A stretch of 64,000 nucleotides of DNA from positions 124,001 through 188,000 of the forward strand of contig NAJO01000010.1 of the NCBI GenBank assembly GCA_002077065.1. Direction: 5' to 3'. The translations under genes and the position numbers were made by a program. The notes beneath the pieces are model-generated. The model saw only the letters and a list, made by a program, of their open reading frames with translations, searched no databases and was not told the origin of the DNA. Shown in pieces: positions 21,772 through 32,121 of this stretch (position 1 is the stretch's first letter; each line of letters starts with the position of its first letter). This stretch comes from Cryoendolithus antarcticus. Taxonomy: Eukaryota; Ascomycota; Dothideomycetes; Cladosporiales; Cladosporiaceae.

Positions 21772-22977
21772 TCAAATCATAAACGTAGGCACATCATCAT
21801 ACTCCTGTTCCTCCCCCTTCCCACCTTGCTCCCGCTTAAACTTCTTCGCCGAGCCAGACCCCCCATCACCCTTGCCCAGAGCCTTCTTCTCCCTCGCTGC
21901 TTTCTTTCTCGCCAGGAACTCGGCTACACCGTCTCGCTCCGCACGATTAGTGAGGAGACCGTGGGTATCGTCGCTGAAGGGATCACTAAGCTTAGATTTG
22001 ACAGGTTTCGTATTTGGGGAGGAGGGCTGATCGGTGGGTGGTGTGGGGAGATTGCTACGTGGGGTCTTCGAGGAGGTGATCGTAACCGCGGTGGGTTTTG
22101 AGGATTGCGTGTAGGGTTTGAAGATGTCTGTCGGCGGTTCCGGGCGGGCAGCGGTAGTGGATTGCTTGCTAGCCGCAGCTCGGGCGGCAAACTTCGATGG
22201 CGCTGCTCGAGGTCGTGTGGCGTCCAGATCATCGCTGTCGTCCTCCTCAACTCCGACCCTCTTCCTTTTGCTCGATGCCCCAATCTCGTCCTCGCCATGC
22301 CACATCGCCTCAACATCTCTTTTCTTCACCTTCGCCGGACTCCTCCCAAACCCCCTCGCAGCCCTCGTGTCGCCCTTCACACCCACAATCTTCCTCCCCA
22401 CACCCTTGCTAGTCCGACAAACGACCCTCGCCTCCTCCCTTCCCTTCATCAGCCCGGCCAACTGCGGGTCCAACCACTCCTCCAGCTGTTCCTCTACCTC
22501 CTCACTCTTCTCCCTCTTCCTCCGTTCCCTTGCCTCATCCTCCAACCCTCCCCTCACCCCCCGTTCCGTCCGCCCATCCGTCGCCCGTCCCAAGTCCCGC
22601 AACATCGCCCCTCCCCTCGCCTTCGCGCGCCGTTTCGCCTCAACATAGGCTTCCCGATGCAAGTGCCGGGTGTACAGTTTGGCTGTGCTGAGGAACTCAT
22701 CTTCGACCATGCGGAAGACCTGGTCGGAAGAGCGCATGGGACTGAATGCTGGAGAGGGTGTAGGGTTGGCTGGAGATGGGGGAGAGGAGAAAGTTGGGAA
22801 TTTGGCTGGGGGAGGAGGGGTGGAGGGATGGAGGGGGTTGAGGTCGGAGTCGACTAGGTCATCAGCGGAGGCTGGGGAGGAGGGGCGGGGCGGAGAGCGG
22901 CGGGAAGTGGAGGGTCTGGGAGGAGCCTTGGATGGCTTTGGTGCGGGCTTCGTAAGCCATGGCAATTTGCGAGGCAT
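21772..22977 (-). CDS. hypothetical basic nuclear protein
   Basis: A single exon of 401 residues from MPRKLPWL. The N-terminus is Pro/Ser-rich and disordered. A central helix, SPMRSSDQVFRMVEDEFLSTAKLYTRHLHREAYVEAKRRAKARGG, looks like a folded conserved block. It is followed by EEWLDPQLAGLMKGREEARVVCR and VKKRDVEAMWHGEDEIG. Several Lys/Arg clusters (SSKRKR, KKFKREQ) are nuclear-signal-like. The end reads PFSDDTHGLLTNRAERDGVAEFLARKK and DVPTFMI. I do not recognise a named family; the conserved-looking central helix and the ordered motifs argue that it is real. It is convergent with PAT1, 156 bp away. Confidence 0.75.
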   Translation of the reverse strand: MPRKLPWLTKPAPKPSKAPPRPSTSRRSPPRPSSPASADDLVDSDLNPLHPSTPPPPAKFPTFSSPPSPANPTPSPAFSPMRSSDQVFRMVEDEFLSTAKLYTRHLHREAYVEAKRRAKARGGAMLRDLGRATDGRTERGVRGGLEDEARERRKREKSEEVEEQLEEWLDPQLAGLMKGREEARVVCRTSKGVGRKIVGVKGDTRAARGFGRSPAKVKKRDVEAMWHGEDEIGASSKRKRVGVEEDDSDDLDATRPRAAPSKFAARAAASKQSTTAARPEPPTDIFKPYTQSSKPTAVTITSSKTPRSNLPTPPTDQPSSPNTKPVKSKLSDPFSDDTHGLLTNRAERDGVAEFLARKKAAREKKALGKGDGGSGSAKKFKREQGGKGEEQEYDDVPTFMI

Positions 22978-23271
22978 TGTAGCTCGGGCGAGAGTAGACA
23001 GAAGTCGACGTAGTTAAGGTTCTGCTGTGTGTTGCGGGCTCGCGCGACTATGGCGCGTCGATCTCCTCTTTGCACCTTTCGACTTGGAGTGATCACGGTA
23101 CATCATGAGCTTGGTGGAGATCAGGTGTGATATATGTATACTGTCAAGTGAACGCTCCAAGGCATCGCGATGTGAACGAATCGTGCTTAGTCATGCATGC
23201 AATGCCCAGAGACAACATGAACCGACTTCACCTCGATCGTCGCCTCGAGAGAACCATCAAGTAGGATCAAC

Positions 23272-23964
23272 ATGCTCGCATTAGCGCTCAAAGCAGAGCT
23301 GGAAGGGTATGATGCTCTGCCTCGAAGCCATGGAGCCCAGCTAACAACGTGAGCCAGTGTGACGGACCTCCAGCCTGTCGATACCGAGGAGAACCCCTTC
23401 TTCTATACATTTAAAGTTCAGTGCACATCATGTCGAGAAGTACATCCGAACTGGGTGTCCGTGAGCCGTTTCGTAGGTCTGCACGACTGTCTTTTGCAGT
23501 GCGCTTTGCTGACGGTGATGCAGGAGCAAAACGAGCAACAAGGCAGCCGGGGTGAAGCCAACTTCGTATGGAAATGCCAGAATTGTAAGGTTCGAGCCCA
23601 TCGTCCATGGTAACAGACGATGACCTCGTAATTGACACCCTCGCACAGAGGCAGCACACAGCAAGCATCATAGATGCGCCCAAGTCCTACCCCCAACAGA
23701 GCCCACCCAAGCCACAGAACATCATCACGTTCGACTGCAGGGGTCTGGAATTTGTGGAGTTCAAGGCAGATGTAGGATCCCATTCTCTATGTGTTTCTGT
23801 TCTCACTGACAAGACATCAGGGTGACTGGAAAGCAGTAGGCTTAGAGTCGGGCACGAAGTTCGAGGGCGTGGATCTGTCAGAAGGCGACTGGTTCGAGTA
23901 TGACGAGAAGTCAGGGGAGGAAGTGAGTATCAAGGACATCAAGTGGGAGATACGTCGTGCTTGA
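23272..23964 (+). CDS. CXXC zinc-binding protein, DUF866 (CZIB/C1orf123-like)
   Basis: A small eukaryotic zinc protein of unknown role. Five exons (23272-23306, 23358-23472, 23524-23589, 23649-23771, 23821-23964) with introns of 51, 51, 59 and 49 bp give 160 residues, the family length. The start MLALALKAELEG is canonical and lies in a 35-nt first exon. The two zinc half-sites are CTSC (C34, C37) and CQNC (C68, C71). The middle block ASIIDAPKSYPQQ and the IITFDCRGLEFVEFKADGDWKAVG block are family hallmarks. The tail FEGVDLSEGDWFEYDEKSGE and IKDIKWEIRRA completes it. The gene is intron-dense for its size, and every junction restores the family sequence, which gives me confidence in the splice sites. 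Confidence 0.92.
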
Positions 23965-24054
23965 CAGTATCCATGACAGTGCTTCCCCTTTGTCTCCTCT
24001 CATCTCCATGCTACCCCCAACGCCTTGCTAAAACCGCATCTACAGCACCCAGAC

Positions 24055-24476
24055 TCACATATACGTGGTCTGAATGTGCAGCAAGACATCATTCCAATGC
24101 TGCTGCCCGAAGACGGAGACGGCAATGCGCTCCAAATCATCGCATGCGGTATCCTCGTGCAACTGCGACATCCGACACCAAGAGATGGCGAGGTGCCGAA
24201 TGGCACTCTCTGGGCGCGTCTCCTGCTCCGGCGAAGCCTCTCTCTCCATCTCCACCAGGTCCTGAGGCTGCTGAGGGGCGGGCGGAGGTCCCACTGGCTG
24301 CCCGGCGCCAGTGTAGTGCCCATTGGTGTAGCCCTGGACAGGGACTGGGCCGTTCGTAGTGGCCGGGCGGACAGGCTGTGCTGCCGGAGTGTTTTCGGGT
24401 GGGTTCTGGGAATGCCATTGTCAGCTAATGCGCTACCAGGACAAGCTAGAAGCAAAGCGCATTGTGAACGTACCAT
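24055..24476 (-). CDS. small hypothetical protein, 5' exons uncertain
   Basis: Minimal model: an ATG codon at 24476-24474, a 68-bp intron (24473-24406, GTACGT donor and GCTGAC branch site), then an exon to the stop at 24055, 117 residues. A Pro/Gln/Thr/Gly-rich leader (NPPENTPAAQPVRPATT) precedes a folded-looking C-terminus (SAIRHLAISWCRMSQLHED, CDDLERIAVSVFGQQHW). The same frame is open further upstream through another possible exon (KPPQKDNSSLCRRSIVEM) and, across a GTGAGT intron, DITRCVDHYNIGQRPEH. The true protein may therefore be longer and start near 24.7 kb. I do not recognise the family. It is convergent with the DUF866 gene, whose stop is 91 bp away. Confidence 0.5.
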
Positions 24477-25531
24477 CTCGACGATGGACCGGCGACAGAG
24501 GGAGGAATTGTCTTTTTGAGGAGGTTTATCTACTAAGGTCAGAGTATGCTCGATACTAGCGCATATCGTCGAAGAACTACTCACAATGCTCAGGCCGTTG
24601 CCCGATGTTGTAATGATCGACGCACCTGGTGATGTCCCGGTGCTGATGGAAATGTCGATGAGAAGTTTTCGAAGGAGGTGGACGACATTTCGCCGCAGCT
24701 GCGTGAACGACACCGCGCTAAAGGTCGATCATTGCGCTAATAAGTGAGGGAAGGAGCAGTGAGGGAAGAGGTGCGGAGCGAAGAAACGAGGGAGTGAGGT
24801 GGAAGGTACGTTGGTGAGCGACCATTGCCACAGCTGACATTGAGACTGAGCAAGTCCATGAGAGAGCAGCTGACTTATACCTCCTGAATTTCACGTCTCT
24901 GTGGCTGGAGAGTCGTTCACTCACGGTGCCTGGGAGACCTAGTGGTCAGTGGTGTGTCCTGGAAGACGAGCATCGACGAAGCTGGCCCTTTCTAGACGAG
25001 ACTGGGTATGGACACATATCGATCCTGAAAGACTTTTCCATCGCACAGATCTATGCTCGTCTTGAAATTCGCGGGCTTTGTAAGCAGTATGGTGTGCAGA
25101 GAAAGCCGTTCCGGGAGGGACTCAAGTGGCTACGCGGTCTCTGGCTATTACTTGGTCGTTTTCGACAGCGCTGTTAAACTCAGCAGACTCGCTACACCTG
25201 CTTGGTCGGTACATGGTTCAAGAGGCACGGTCAATGAAGGCCATACGATGCTACGATGTTTCAGACGGCAACTTAAAGACACCCTTGCAGGTGTACTATC
25301 ATGCACCGGAAGCTGGGCTAGGTTCGTGACTACCACATCCCGGCTGGCCTATGCAGACTCGCACATTGGCTGACTCCAAGCTTGGCAACGCGCAAACACT
25401 ACCATGTGCAATTTCAAATATACAGCCAGATTGCTCCCTTCTTCTGATCAGGATGCTATCTGCGCCCACGTGAACGACCATTTGCGACGTGATCAGGACT
25501 GGTCGAGCGAGGACGTTAACTTCAGCACAAC
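24477..25531. other. intergenic, possible 5' exons of the 24055 gene
   Basis: The first 250 bp may carry extra exons of the minus-strand gene. The rest, about 24.75-25.53 kb, shows only short frames without family resemblance. It marks the edge of the accessory F-box-like region. Confidence 0.4.
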
Positions 25532-26095
25532 ATGGCTCAGCAAGGTCAAAGCTTCACCGGAGCACTGATCGAGAGGCTCCCGCAGGAGCTAGTGGACATG
25601 ATCGCGGACCTAGTGTTTAAGAACGACTGCTCCGTGAATCAAGTGATCGAAGCTGGTTATCACCCGCCCAGCATCCTGCAGGTCAATCAGGCATACAGAA
25701 AGCGACTGCTGGTTGATTACTACAGGTACACGACCTTCACCACGGAAGTTCAAGCCGACAGACCAGATATCAGTGACTGCTGGATCGACTCGATACCGCT
25801 CGAGGTCCGGGACGCGATCTATCGACGTGGAGATTGGTGGGGTCTTCGGCTACGCTCTCCAGATCCCAGAAAGCCAGGAATCCTACCCAGTCTCTTGATA
25901 GACTTGTACCGCTGGTGGGTAATCAGAGCTTGCGACATATGTCGGAAGAGAGTCAAGTATTGGAAGGTTTTCGCCGCTTGCAGCGCGTGTGAATCGATGA
26001 TAGATTCGGACAAGCCTGGCATTTGGCCGAAAGATCTTGAGAACTGGCGAAAGGGCGAGTTGACGCTGAAGAATGTATCACTGGCTGCAGTATGA
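25532..26095 (+). CDS. F-box-like family protein (array member 1)
   Basis: A single exon of 187 residues. LIERLPQELVDMIADLVF (about 13-30) is the F-box-like start, followed by HPPSILQVNQAYRKRLLVDYYRYTTF and CWIDSIPLEVRDAIYRR. This is the family order: P-P-S, L-Q-V-x-x-A-x-R, YY-x-x-T-x-F, then W-x-x-S/L-P. The C-terminal part has CDICRKRVKYW and ACSAC, a possible zinc-binding C-X2-C pair that its neighbour lacks in this form. It is closest to the gene at 26433. Function unknown; a substrate-adaptor role would be inference. It is shorter than the 233-residue member at 30676 and may have lost its C-terminus. Confidence 0.65.
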   Translation: MAQQGQSFTGALIERLPQELVDMIADLVFKNDCSVNQVIEAGYHPPSILQVNQAYRKRLLVDYYRYTTFTTEVQADRPDISDCWIDSIPLEVRDAIYRRGDWWGLRLRSPDPRKPGILPSLLIDLYRWWVIRACDICRKRVKYWKVFAACSACESMIDSDKPGIWPKDLENWRKGELTLKNVSLAAV

Positions 26096-26432
26096 TTGGG
26101 CAGTCAACCAGAACGATGCCGCCTTTCGTAGCCCTGTCGGGAGCTCTGTCAGCAGTGAGCGCGGAGCTAGCTGACGCAATATATCCCGAATATGAGATCT
26201 GGTTGGTGGATCTCTACTGATGCGCCGATACGCGAGCTCACATCGATGCTGACCACACGCTGGCGGAAGTCAAATGCATGAGAACATGTCGACTACACAC
26301 AATCACTCACGGTATTCTCTTCGCACGGCTGTACATCTTCCCGGGTCACACTTGCACAACACGACCGACTCCAATATATAGAGTCACTTACGACATACTG
26401 CTTGAGCAACCGGACACACTACGCAACTTACT
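26096..26432. other. intergenic spacer between array members 1 and 2
   Basis: A 337-bp gap between two same-strand paralogues, presumably the promoter of the second. Nothing else was recognised. Confidence 0.4.
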
Positions 26433-26927
26433 ATGGCTCCATCCGCACGTAGGTTCGGCGAGGCCATGGATACGACGCTTCCGCAGGAGCTCGTAGCTAT
26501 GGTGAAGGATTTCGACTTTACGAGAAGTCAACAGGCAAAGGTCTCGGTCGCAGCCAACCACTGTCGCCCACCTTCCGACTTGCAGGTAAAGCGCGCACAC
26601 CGACTGCGCTTGCTCACGGACTACTACCGCTATACCACCTTCGAAGTCGACAATGCCACCATCTGCATCCGATGGCTGGAATCTCTGTCCATCGAGTTGC
26701 AGCTCAGAATATACACCATTCGACTCGGCGACCCGCCTGCTTTCTCTGACCCAGTGCGTGATGTGAGAGAAGCAAGAGACCTAGCAACGTGCGCCTGCAG
26801 TGCAGAGAAACGATGCCGCTGGGATACACTCAACTATTGCCACACTGGGGAATTACAACGTGCATCCGCGCCTGGGTGGGCCGAACGCAGGATCATGGCG
26901 CGATCGAGCCTTCAGAAAACAGCATGA
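26433..26927 (+). CDS. F-box-like family protein (array member 2), possibly truncated
   Basis: A single exon of 164 residues. TLPQELVAMVKDFDF and RPPSDLQVKRAHRLRLLTDYYRYTTF align residue for residue with member 1, so the two are recent tandem duplicates about 0.9 kb apart. W-L-E-S-L-S-I-E-L-Q-L-R-I follows. The end (GELQRASAPGWAERRIM) looks unlike the family. Another frame over 26800-27012 continues with a similar hydrophobic/basic mix (GSWRDRAFRKQHEAIK and RLEWTYYYRHA), so a frameshift or missed intron near 26.85 kb is possible. Function unknown. Confidence 0.55.
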   Translation: MAPSARRFGEAMDTTLPQELVAMVKDFDFTRSQQAKVSVAANHCRPPSDLQVKRAHRLRLLTDYYRYTTFEVDNATICIRWLESLSIELQLRIYTIRLGDPPAFSDPVRDVREARDLATCACSAEKRCRWDTLNYCHTGELQRASAPGWAERRIMARSSLQKTA

Positions 26928-27417
26928 AGCGATAAAGACACGGTTCCGCTTGCCTGGCCACAGTGAAGCGACGCCGAGGTTGGAGTGGACGTACTACTAC
27001 AGGCATGCATAGGAGCGGATCTTTCAGGTAGGTATGGAGCGCCGTGATGAGACAAAGGACCGGCTGATACAGCGTCAATTGACTCGACTCGAAGCATAGC
27101 TATGGCCTTTGTTATTCAGTCGCCGGCATACTTTCCGTGGTAGATCAATATTGGCCACTTTGGACAGCGAGAGATCGAGAAGAGTTATTCATCCAGAACA
27201 GCAAGATTTCCAATGATTGACTACCTCAATCAATGCCATCAGTAGACTCGATACTTGTGGACTTCGCTCTCAATCACATCGCGATGTCCCCTCGTGCAGC
27301 AATGGATTGGCGGGACAGATCATAGGACAGCCGCCGAAGTGAAATCTGCCGCAGCGCGAGTCATGTCCACTTAAACAAAACCACAATCTCTCTTCAATTT
27401 ATTCATTCATACATCAT
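26928..27417. other. intergenic, promoter region of the Zn2Cys6 gene
   Basis: 490 bp. The first 85 bp carry the alternate frame that may extend the preceding F-box-like gene. The remainder shows no coding signal. Confidence 0.4.
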
Positions 27418-29319
27418 ATGTTGACTCTGCTCGACATTATCGAACTCCTCAAACTGTTATGTAACGCTTCCACCTCCATGGGATCCTTATCCAAAGGTCG
27501 TCGTCGTCGGTCATCATCTACTGTCAACCGCTCCTCGCTCGCCTGTGTACCATGCCGTCAACGCCATGTCAAGTGCGACGGTGACCGACCGGGATGCACT
27601 CGATGCGCTACTGAGCAGAAAGACTGCTATTTCCTCGACTCCCGGCGGGGTGGCCTCACAAGGAAAGCACTTGCGGAGCGTCAACGCAGGTTGCAAGACC
27701 AACTTGAGACTCCGCAGGCTCAAAACTCTGCCGCTTCCCAGCAATCGAGGAGCGAGAGCGACTGTGAACATGATGCGACTGATATCAACGCGGATCTCGA
27801 TGTAGGCCATGCCTCGCACGCAGCATTGACAAATTACCCGTCGCCCATTGACTCCGGGCCTGCGTCGCTACAAATGTTTTCGGATCACGTTCTGAACATG
27901 CCCGACGATTACTCCATCGCCCTGTACTACAGGAACTTTCACCGCATGCACCCGTGTGTGCTTCCTTACTATCATCTCGGCAAACTTCTCGGCCGATTGA
28001 GCGCTCGCTCCGATCTTACACTGCTCCTGAAGGTGATGCGATCAATTGGATCCTTATATGCTCCCTCGGCAGACTGCACTCCCCAAAAGATCGCAGGTCG
28101 TGTAAATTATGGTGCAGATCCAGTGCAGGACGCGTTCTCGGCACAATGTCTTCTATTGAACTCGATTGCTCTCTACTGGTGCGGAGTAGAACAGGACTCC
28201 CGAGATGAGATGGACCTCGCGATTCGGATTGCACTCTCGATATCTATGCACAGCTGCACTTTCGCGACTGCACACGGGTTGGGCATTCCAGCGCTGGAGG
28301 AAAGCTGGCGGAGAACGTGGTGGCAGATCTGTATTGTTGATGCTTATTATGCAGCTATGTTGCACAGCACGTCCCCCTTGATATGTAGATCCGACATAAC
28401 GACTGAGCTTCCATGTGAGGAAAGCGAGTACGAATCAGGTGTACGCTCGAATTCCTGTCCTAGTCGCTTGGAAAATGATCTTCTGCGCTTACCTTTGACA
28501 GGTCATGCCTACTCCCAAGAATTGCAGAGACTTCGATTTCCGGGAGTTCGACACCGAAAATCATGTATTTTCCTCATTTGCTTATCTCATCGGAGCCTTC
28601 CGAGCCCTGAATCATGCAACGGACAGTGCAAAAGAAAGCACCGCTGCCCGCACTAGCATGCATCCCTTCGAAACGCTCGCCATCTCGACCCACGCCTGGC
28701 TACTGCTATTGCCGGAGTCCAAGACACAAGCCCATCTTTGGAACTCTGACACTGATGAGCTCATGTATCAAGCGCACATGGCAATGCATGCGTAAGTATG
28801 ACCGAAAGATCGCGATTTTGCTCGCGTCTTCACGCAGAGTCCCACCCCGAACCTCGCTTTCCTTTTAGACAACATCTTCTCAACTGACTTTCGCATGACA
28901 GCTCCACCGTCGCCATACATAGACGATTCTCGGGCTTACTCTTTGACCCAGTGGAAATATTCTCAAGTTGCCCGACGACCTCGTTTAGCGATACACCACA
29001 CGTCTCTCCCGCCTCAGGGGAATTTCACACTAAATGGTGCATACAAGCAGCTTCGGCACAGATCAAGGTACTTGCACGGCCAGGATTGCCTAGCGAGCAT
29101 ACACCGTTCACTATCTGCATGCTCGTCAACGCCACCATCTCACTGATTGCCGCATGCAAATACGAGCCTCTGGTCTCGAGTGCTATAATGACGAGGGAAC
29201 AAGTACGATTAGGCGTCGGGTGCTTGAAGTCCTTTGCGAAGATCTGGGCGAGGGCAGAGCGAAGTCTGCGGGAAGTTCAAGGGATAGCAAGAGAGGTACT
29301 ACTGGTTTCGTCGGCATGA
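27418..29319 (+). CDS. Zn(II)2Cys6 fungal transcription factor
   Basis: A DNA-binding regulator of 576 residues in three exons (27418-28440, 28502-28791, 28902-29319; introns 61 and 110 bp). The zinc cluster is C-X2-C-X6-C-X6-C-X2-C-X6-C at C43, C46, C53, C60, C63 and C70, behind a basic GRRRRSSS stretch. A linker RKALAERQRRLQDQLE may form the dimerising coil. The fungal middle homology region runs from about YRNFHRMHPCVLPYYHLGKLL, including RTWWQICIVDAYYAAML. The intron positions were chosen because ESEYESG joins VMPTPKNCRDFDF in frame and MAMHA joins STVAIHRRF. An ATG at 27478 (MGSLSKG) is an alternative start. Target genes are unknown; the convergent cupin gene 85 bp away is a neighbour, not a proven target. 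Confidence 0.85.
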
Positions 29320-29404
29320 CTCTCGATCGAGGAGGCAACAGCAGAATGCGCGACGAAGACTGGAACCAATTGCTGCCAACATGTACGCGAGGGTCTTCTA
29401 TCAC

Positions 29405-29919
29405 CTAGGCCGGTGCCATCTTCTTCATCACGGCTTCTAAATACTCTTCGTCAATCATGACAAGCCCAAACGGCCCATGCGCATCAATGATCGCGTCAGC
29501 CTTCGCAGTCTCCATCACCAGCGTAGCAATAATGCTCGCCTCTTCCGTCTTTGACGCGTTGTCACTGATCCGATGCCTACAGCCTGGAGCCTCATAGAAG
29601 CTTTCACCAGCACTGAGCACCGCCATTGGTTCGTCGTTCATCTTGTTGAGGACAGTGCCTGTGAGAACGACCACAGCTACAGAGGCGCCGTGGTGAGTGT
29701 GAGGCGGCGTGCAAGCTCCGGGCGGGAAGGTGACTTTGAGGCCGATGACGCTCTTGTCGGGGGTATTGAGGAGTCTGTATTTATAGACCAGCTCCAGTGA
29801 CGGAAAGGGAGAGCTCGAGGGATTCGTTAGCCTAGATGCACAGAAGACATCAACAGTGGCGAAGCTTACTTCACATCGTATACTGGCTCTTCCATCTGAG
29901 CGACTTCGGAGTAGACCAT
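29405..29919 (-). CDS. small cupin-fold protein
   Basis: A single-domain cupin of 152 residues in two exons (29919-29870 and 29813-29405). The 56-bp intron opens GTAAGC, carries GGCTAAC and ends CTCGAG; a shorter 38-bp alternative would add a few residues. The cupin motif 1 reads GLKVTFPPGACTPPHTHHGA with the His pair, and motif 2 continues through GTVLNKMNDEP and GESFYEAPGCRHRISDN, where the last His is the metal ligand. There is no signal peptide. Related fungal cupins of this size include possible dioxygenase- or isomerase-like enzymes with unknown substrates, so no reaction is assigned. A TATA box lies upstream on the same strand. Confidence 0.85.
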
Positions 29920-30675
29920 GATGATACAGCGGGTTGCAGTCTCAGATGTGTGACTTGAGGGTTGGTCTTGTGAAAACGGACAATGGCAATGAAGCGCTGA
30001 TGGCGTAAAGTCGTTGACAACTTGAAGTGACTAAGAGGGTTTGCGTTGGAACACCTTCTTTCTCGGTTGCGCCATAGGCTCTTTTATAGGGCACATGGCG
30101 CACTCGGGATCACAGGCATAGGAGGCTGACATTGTGTCTGCGGTAGGCTATTCTCATGACAGTGTTCACTCTGATTTGACCGGTGTCTCGTCAGCTCGAC
30201 GAGTACCCGGAGCTAGAGCGAAGTCCGCAAGCTCGGCGAACCGGTAATTATCTTCGTACTCTCTTGCACGCCAAACTTACACTCCCAGGACTAAAGCGAC
30301 GCACGTGGTGATAGACCACACGGGGCCTTGGCCGCTAAACATGCAGTGGAAACATTGAATGCGAAGCGGGAAGACGCGAGCACCCGAGGCCCATGGATCT
30401 ATCGCCGAATTACATGTATTAGGCTCTTCGTTGTTGTGTCTCGCAGGGGAGCATCTCCTGACTAGGCGACGATTGATCAAACCGCTGTACTTGACACTGC
30501 AGCGCGAGCATCGGTACATGGCCGACTTAGAGACACATGCTCTGTGAGCAACTTTGGCCAGAGCTCCAGGGCCTTGATTCGTCTACCCAAGCACTTACAT
30601 CGCAACTGTGCGTCCCGCGAGACTTGAATAACACAATCACCCGAAGCTCCTACCTGACTGGAGCCAGTCGTCAGT
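29920..30675. other. intergenic, divergent promoters of cupin and F-box-like gene
   Basis: A 756-bp gap between divergent start codons. It contains the TATA-like element listed separately; otherwise no coding frame is supported. Confidence 0.4.
30081..30088 (-). promoter_or_regulatory. TATA box of the cupin gene
   Basis: TATAAAAG on the minus strand, about 160 bp upstream of the cupin ATG at 29919 and in the right orientation. Most genes in the window lack such a clear element, which suggests this gene may be regulated rather than constitutive. That is inference. Confidence 0.5.
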
Positions 30676-31377
30676 ATGGACAGCACGTTCATGCTCCGCT
30701 TGTATGCCCTGCCCTCGGAGCTCTTCGCACTCATCGAAGCCCTCGTCCTCAGGGCAGATGACACTGGGAACCCGAGGGTGATTTCGGTAGAGGATTCCTG
30801 GTGCCCTCCCTCCGTTCATCAACTAGACACCGCCACTCGCCGCACGCTCTCAGCAGCCTACTTCACGACCCACATCTTCGACTTTAGCACTCTCGTTTCC
30901 ACATCACTGGGCATCTCCCTCTGCGCCCGCTGGCTCGACCACCTCGACCGCGGCTCGCGCGCCAAAATCCGTCGCATTCGTTTTGCAGCGAGCTACGATA
31001 GCCCACCTCTGCCACCGCTAGACTGCTCGACGCTCTGGTCTCGCATGCTGCAGCTTCCCAGCCAGGACATGTTACGCTTGGATCTCGGAGATTTCGAACC
31101 CTTAAGTGCTCGTAGGTTAGCAGACTGGATTAATCGGGAAGCCGAGGAGATCACGCCGTTGCTTACGGAGCAGTGTCTGGGTCGATTTGAGTGGGGGGAG
31201 GGAAACTGGCTGTTGTATATGCTCGAGAGGGCGGAGATCAAGGTCCTCTGGTGTGGCGCTGATGGAATGGCGAGGGAGATGTGGGTACAACTGCATCAAT
31301 ATAAGGCCAGGAAGGCATTGGTCAGCGCCGTGAAGGAACAGTGCGCTGGGATGAGGACTACTATCGAGGCCGCCTGA
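30676..31377 (+). CDS. F-box-like family protein (intact array member 3)
   Basis: A single exon of 233 residues and the best-preserved member. LYALPSELFALIEALVL (about 9-25) is the F-box-like start. It is followed by CPPSVHQLDTATRRTLSAAYFTTHIFDFS, LCARWLDHLDRGSRAKIRRIRFAASYD and PPLDCSTLWSRML. The end WLLYMLERAEIKVLWCGADGMAREMWVQL is shared with the two interrupted copies downstream (AEMRVQWCGLDEVVHEVW; AETKIRWFGVDGVQRETW). It is the reference for reading the stop codons in those copies. No zinc, catalytic or membrane motif is visible. The family appears lineage-expanded; function unknown. Confidence 0.75.
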   Translation: MDSTFMLRLYALPSELFALIEALVLRADDTGNPRVISVEDSWCPPSVHQLDTATRRTLSAAYFTTHIFDFSTLVSTSLGISLCARWLDHLDRGSRAKIRRIRFAASYDSPPLPPLDCSTLWSRMLQLPSQDMLRLDLGDFEPLSARRLADWINREAEEITPLLTEQCLGRFEWGEGNWLLYMLERAEIKVLWCGADGMAREMWVQLHQYKARKALVSAVKEQCAGMRTTIEAA

Positions 31378-32121
31378 GTAAGCGGAGTAAGTCTGCTACT
31401 ACGCAATCTCCGCTTTCCGAACAATTCTGTCAGCTTCGCACGTGCGACCATGTACTGCGGTGTCGGCGCTGTTTCTCAGTAGCTGCATTCTTGAGGGAGA
31501 GCATTCAGTCGGTGGGCAATGTGCTTGCGGCCTATGCCACCCCATGGGCACTGCCATCGGCAACCTGCTGATGTGGCGCACTCAGCAGCTCAAGCAGCAG
31601 ATCACCGCCGTTGAGATCTCCAACCGTTTGAAGGAGCGGAGGCACGATCCGGCGTGCCGTTCGAGGAACAGCGTCCGCAGAGCGGGACGTGGGGTGTGTT
31701 GCATATACGATATATCGCTCAAATATCAACGCCTCCGGCGAGTGTCTCTGAGAGCAAAGTCGGAGCACAAAACGATTCAGGACGCTACTCGAGTGTATCC
31801 GGAAGCAGTACTTACGACTGGGAAGACTGGACCATGCTTTACTCGCTGTGTTCGCACCAAGTGTGGTAGCTACTCGTGTGCAGTGGGTCGCCCCTGCCGG
31901 CAGTATCCCACTTGCTATGAAAGCAGATCCCGGCATGAGCTTCGATACTCACTCTGCAGTCCAACACAGCCTATGATAACGAACTCCAGCGACTAGCTCC
32001 CACCGAAACCCAACGTCCGCGCTGAAAAGTGCAGTCGCCACACGCAGGTGCGCATTCAGCTTGTCAACGCACCTGTCCTTACAATCTTTTCCCTCACTCC
32101 TCAGCGCCTACCTTCATCACC
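31378..32121. other. intergenic, nothing firmly recognised
   Basis: 744 bp between array members. A Cys-containing frame on the plus strand (31442-31996) has no ATG at its start, and another at 31654-31869 is short. These could be remnants, but nothing supports them. Confidence 0.35.

Noticed and set aside
31442..31996. 184-codon Cys-containing frame, effector-like at first sight
   Set aside because: It begins with GTG rather than ATG, the hydrophobic start is weak, and the residues show no ordered Cys spacing.
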